NCBI GenBank assembly: GCA_004794785.1
Contig: SJOL01005766.1
Location: 57,712-121,711, forward strand
Length of the DNA stretch: 64,000 nucleotides
Direction of reading: 5' to 3'
Source: Opisthorchis felineus
Taxonomy: Eukaryota; Platyhelminthes; Trematoda; Opisthorchiida; Opisthorchiidae
Shown here: positions 61,180 through 64,000 of the stretch, in pieces
Numbering within the stretch: position 1 is the first letter of the stretch
Layout of the letters: each line of letters starts with the position of its first letter
The notes under the pieces: model-generated
Told to the model about the DNA's origin: nothing
The model's input: only the letters and a program-made list of their open reading frames with translations
Database searches by the model: none
Made by a program: the position numbers and the translations under genes

Positions 61180-63130
61180 ATGTCTATTCCCAGCTTGTGG
61201 GTGGCATGCTGTCAGGAGTGCTCATAAGGTTACAGTCAGAATAAAAGCATGACTGGCAGGGATTGTGGGTACAGGGGGTTTTGGGAAAAGGGACAGCGTC
61301 ATAAGTGGTGGGCATTATCCGATGAAGGCGTGGTCACCACGAAACCGGCACGGGCAGGGAAGCACAGTTACTATGCGCTTTTTGACAGAATATCGAGCAA
61401 GAGCGGATTGTTCGGATTAGAAGGTGGAGAGCAAAATGACAAAGCGAGGGAGGGTAAAACAAGAGGCTTCCTGCCTGACACATGACAAGAAAAGTGTAAA
61501 CGGTGAAAAATGAGGAACCGGAACATCAGATCTGGTGAAGCGGCAGAGTTGGTGTCATCCAGCCGGTCAAGTTGAACTAAAACCTAAAGCCGCCGCTGAG
61601 GCCTCGTGGTCTTGGACTGTTGGGCTTATGGCCAGGGTCACAAAAAGCGCAAGCGGGGATGATGGAGTGGAGGGATTAGCAAAGCGGATAAGTGGTAACA
61701 GGAATCTCAGAAACATGGTGTACAGTGAAACTGTAGAGGCTCACTGGTGTCACTGTTGTGGAGTCGGGCATAATAGTTCCTTGGAAGAGTGAGGTGGTCG
61801 CAACGCACGAGCTGGAACGCGAACTGTATAGAAAGTTATTGAGTTTTGCGGGAAGCACGGGCACACAGAAATGGTCAAATTCGAGCAAAAGTTTTCGCAG
61901 ATTTGAATGAACATGTCAGGAGGCAGCTGGGGCCGGGTGGGGAGCTTGTTTGTATCTTCAGTCAATGGAACGAGTGGGCGGGAGGGTACGGTCGAGAGTA
62001 AGAAGCGAATGGTTGCGGGTGTGCTATCAAACTGGGTATGGCAGTGCCGTGCCATCATTGGCCTGGCATACTTCGGTTTTTGGACAGCCCCGTAACGTAC
62101 GTCAAATTTGAGGTCATTGGGCTGGGACGTGCGATTTTTTGAGCGGCGGGATTCTTTTCAGGCTGGCCAAGGAAACAAAGGTAGAATGAAGCCGAAATAA
62201 GATCGCAGGTTGTTCGGTTCGTTTAGGGATCCTGGGGACGTAGATCATAGGCCAGGTGAAGTGGATAACAGCCCAGCAGGTCGTCCATACCTGATATTTC
62301 CGAAGTTCAAAGCTTGGGAAGATGAGGGAATGGGATGAGATTAGTAAAGCGTGGTGAGTTTGAGGAGACATCAGATGGGATAATATGCAATAACATTCAC
62401 AGAAAGAGAACCTTGATGTCTGCCGCGATTAGGGTGATGACAAAAGGGAATTATACAAGATAGGATAGGGATGGGTTTGTACTCAGTAGACTAGCGACCA
62501 AGGGTTGTGTTTGCTAACACATGATAGTAAAGTTCAAGGGATCTAATGAAAACTGATATAAGCACTCAGAGTAGTGTTGTGGTTAGGGAAATCAGATCTA
62601 TAAGGACACATTCGGGACGAGTCCAGCCCGGCAGCAGCAAACGGAAAACAACAGTGCTCTTTTATTGATTTTCTGAATTACAGGCCATGCTCAAAACTAC
62701 CGGCGATGGGCGAAGCACCCGTGCTACTGGGTGGCGGGTATACGAACGTACCATGGTGCAACGCAAAAGGGCGACCCTCCCTGCAGGACGTACCGACCAC
62801 CACATGAGGCTTTCAACTCTCGTGCGTGCCACCAGATCTGCAATGTGGTATACCACCAAGCAGTCATAATTACGGCTTGTGCATTAGTAAAGAACTCCAG
62901 CAACCAGATATTTTATCCGGTTGGGGGAAAGCCAGGCCAGTAAGACAGCTCAGTCATTTCGAACAAGCAAACGACAAACAGCCGCTGAAAAAGGCAGGTC
63001 GCAGAGGCAAATGAGGCGGTAGCTACCATTGGGACAATGGCGACAGAAGGGAGATGGCCAGATCGTGTGAACCATGGCTAAACGATGATGGAGCGTGAGC
63101 TATCGAGCCAGCCATTGGAGCACCGCAATG
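61180..63130 (-). repeat. repeat R4, copy 2 (inverted, longer)
   Basis: The minus strand (63130 to 61180) contains both ends that match copy 1 (63130-62590 and 61716-61185) with about 870 bp between them that copy 1 lacks. That middle is pyrimidine-rich on the minus strand and has partly open frames (62058-61750 minus, 102 codons) without a recognised domain. It could be an unclassified retroelement or a long untranslated repeat. Confidence 0.75.
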
Positions 63131-63189
63131 TTCTGTGCGTGTGTTGAATGGGTTGTGAGGCGTATAATACGTTCTCAGGCAGACTATGA

Positions 63190-63715
63190 TGCTGAGTTTC
63201 CTACTACCATTTATCCATACCGCATATTACCCCACTTACGCTTTTCGTGACTCTGGCCATATGCCCAACAGCCCAAGGCTACGATGCCTCAGTAACGGTT
63301 TTAGGCTTTAGTTCAAATCGGCCGGTCAGATCGTGGCAGTTCTGCTGCCTCTCCTGATCCGTTAGTCTGGTTCCATTTTTCTGCACATTGCAGTTTTTTT
63401 AAATTATTTTTATCACGTACCAGGCAGGAAGCCTCTTGCTGTGCCCTCCCTCGTATTGTTTTTGCCAGCCACTTTTAAATCTTAACGACTGTATCTTGTC
63501 ACATCTGATATGTTCCCAAATTCGGCTCACTATTCATGCTGCCTCAGGCGTGACCAAGTCTACTTCGCCTAATGCACACTGTTTATGTCGCCGTCCATTT
63601 TCCACGAAATTCCCGGTAACCACAAACCCTACCAGTCATGCACTAAATTCTGACTGAAACCTTATGATCATGCCTGAAGTTATGCTACCCACTAGTTCAC
63701 GGATTCACCGACTGA
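63190..63715 (+). repeat. repeat R4, copy 1 right part
   Basis: It matches the reverse complement of 61185-61716. Landmarks: gtgac.ctggccata, gcccaacag, ggttttagttcaa or its variant, ggcaggaagcctcttg, ccctccctcg and ccagtcatgc. Together with 60250-60770 it forms one plus-strand copy interrupted by copy 2. Confidence 0.8.
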
Positions 63716-64000
63716 TACACAGGATCGAGGCATTTGTCCAAGTTTCGCGGGTCGGTTGTGTTCTTGACGTTCTGCGGTTGTCATTCACCTGAAAGGCACA
63801 AGCGAAAAAAGGTTGTAGCACTGCTCCTTACGTTCTCAGCGCGGGGCAGTATGTTTGCCAGCACGAGGACTCACATAGGAAAGTCTCTAATAGTGCTTTG
63901 AACTGGGTTCTAGAAGGAGCGTGGACAACTGTTGGAGCTACTACACGAAATGAGAAAAAATTTTGCCTAATAAAAGTGTTAATGATAATGATGTTTACTC

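Noticed and set aside
1..64000. CRISPR arrays, bacterial operons, rRNA genes.
   Set aside because: No regularly spaced repeats, no long dense coding frames and no rRNA-like conserved core were seen.

Overview
The window looks like a piece of a flatworm genome, most likely a digenean fluke. It is repeat-dense, has long introns and no prokaryotic gene packing. It carries several degraded RTE-type and CR1-like non-LTR retrotransposons, a Penelope-like element with a GIY-YIG endonuclease remnant, and a tRNA-derived SINE family whose accidental translation (MAQWLE..., [11 protein letters not shown]) I associate with liver-fluke gene predictions. The assignment to flukes is from memory of such families; the genus cannot be fixed here.

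Host gene: the only gene I can support is a multi-exon, minus-strand major facilitator transporter of the MFSD4 / sodium-dependent glucose transporter 1 (NaGLT1-like) type. Three exons join in perfect phase: 40246-39955, 35818-35466 and 24330-23542 (stop TGA at 23544-23542). They give 477 residues covering the end of TM1 to TM12. A possible upstream exon carrying the start of TM1 lies near 43880-43686. The gene therefore spans about 16.7 to 20 kb, and its introns are filled with transposon debris.

Mobile elements, left to right: a dispersed repeat (219-530, second copy 32199-32517); an RTE endonuclease-RT relic (5440-7530); a Penelope-like relic (13035-13960); SINE copies at 15.7, 26.1, 33.8 and 39.1 kb; hammerhead-ribozyme-like motifs at 15.85, 20.4 and 39.4 kb; an RTE 3' fragment with target-site duplication (21277-22384, minus); RTE relics at 26.7-28.0, 31.5-32.1, 45.4-46.1 (minus) and 46.2-49.0 kb, the last split by a nested 326-bp insertion with a 10-bp target-site duplication; further relics at 49.8-50.8 (RTE) and 52.2-52.7 kb (a weak non-LTR RT fragment); the best preserved RTE RT fragment (56105-57378), which itself splits another repeat (55820-56104 plus 57379-57570, intact copy at 51230-51720); a CR1-like RT relic (58400-59300, minus); and, at 60.2-63.7 kb, an unrecognised repeat present as two inverted, apparently nested copies.

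Everything else (about half the window) shows no recognisable gene. The short open frames there have no family signature and many begin with non-ATG codons, so I have left them out.
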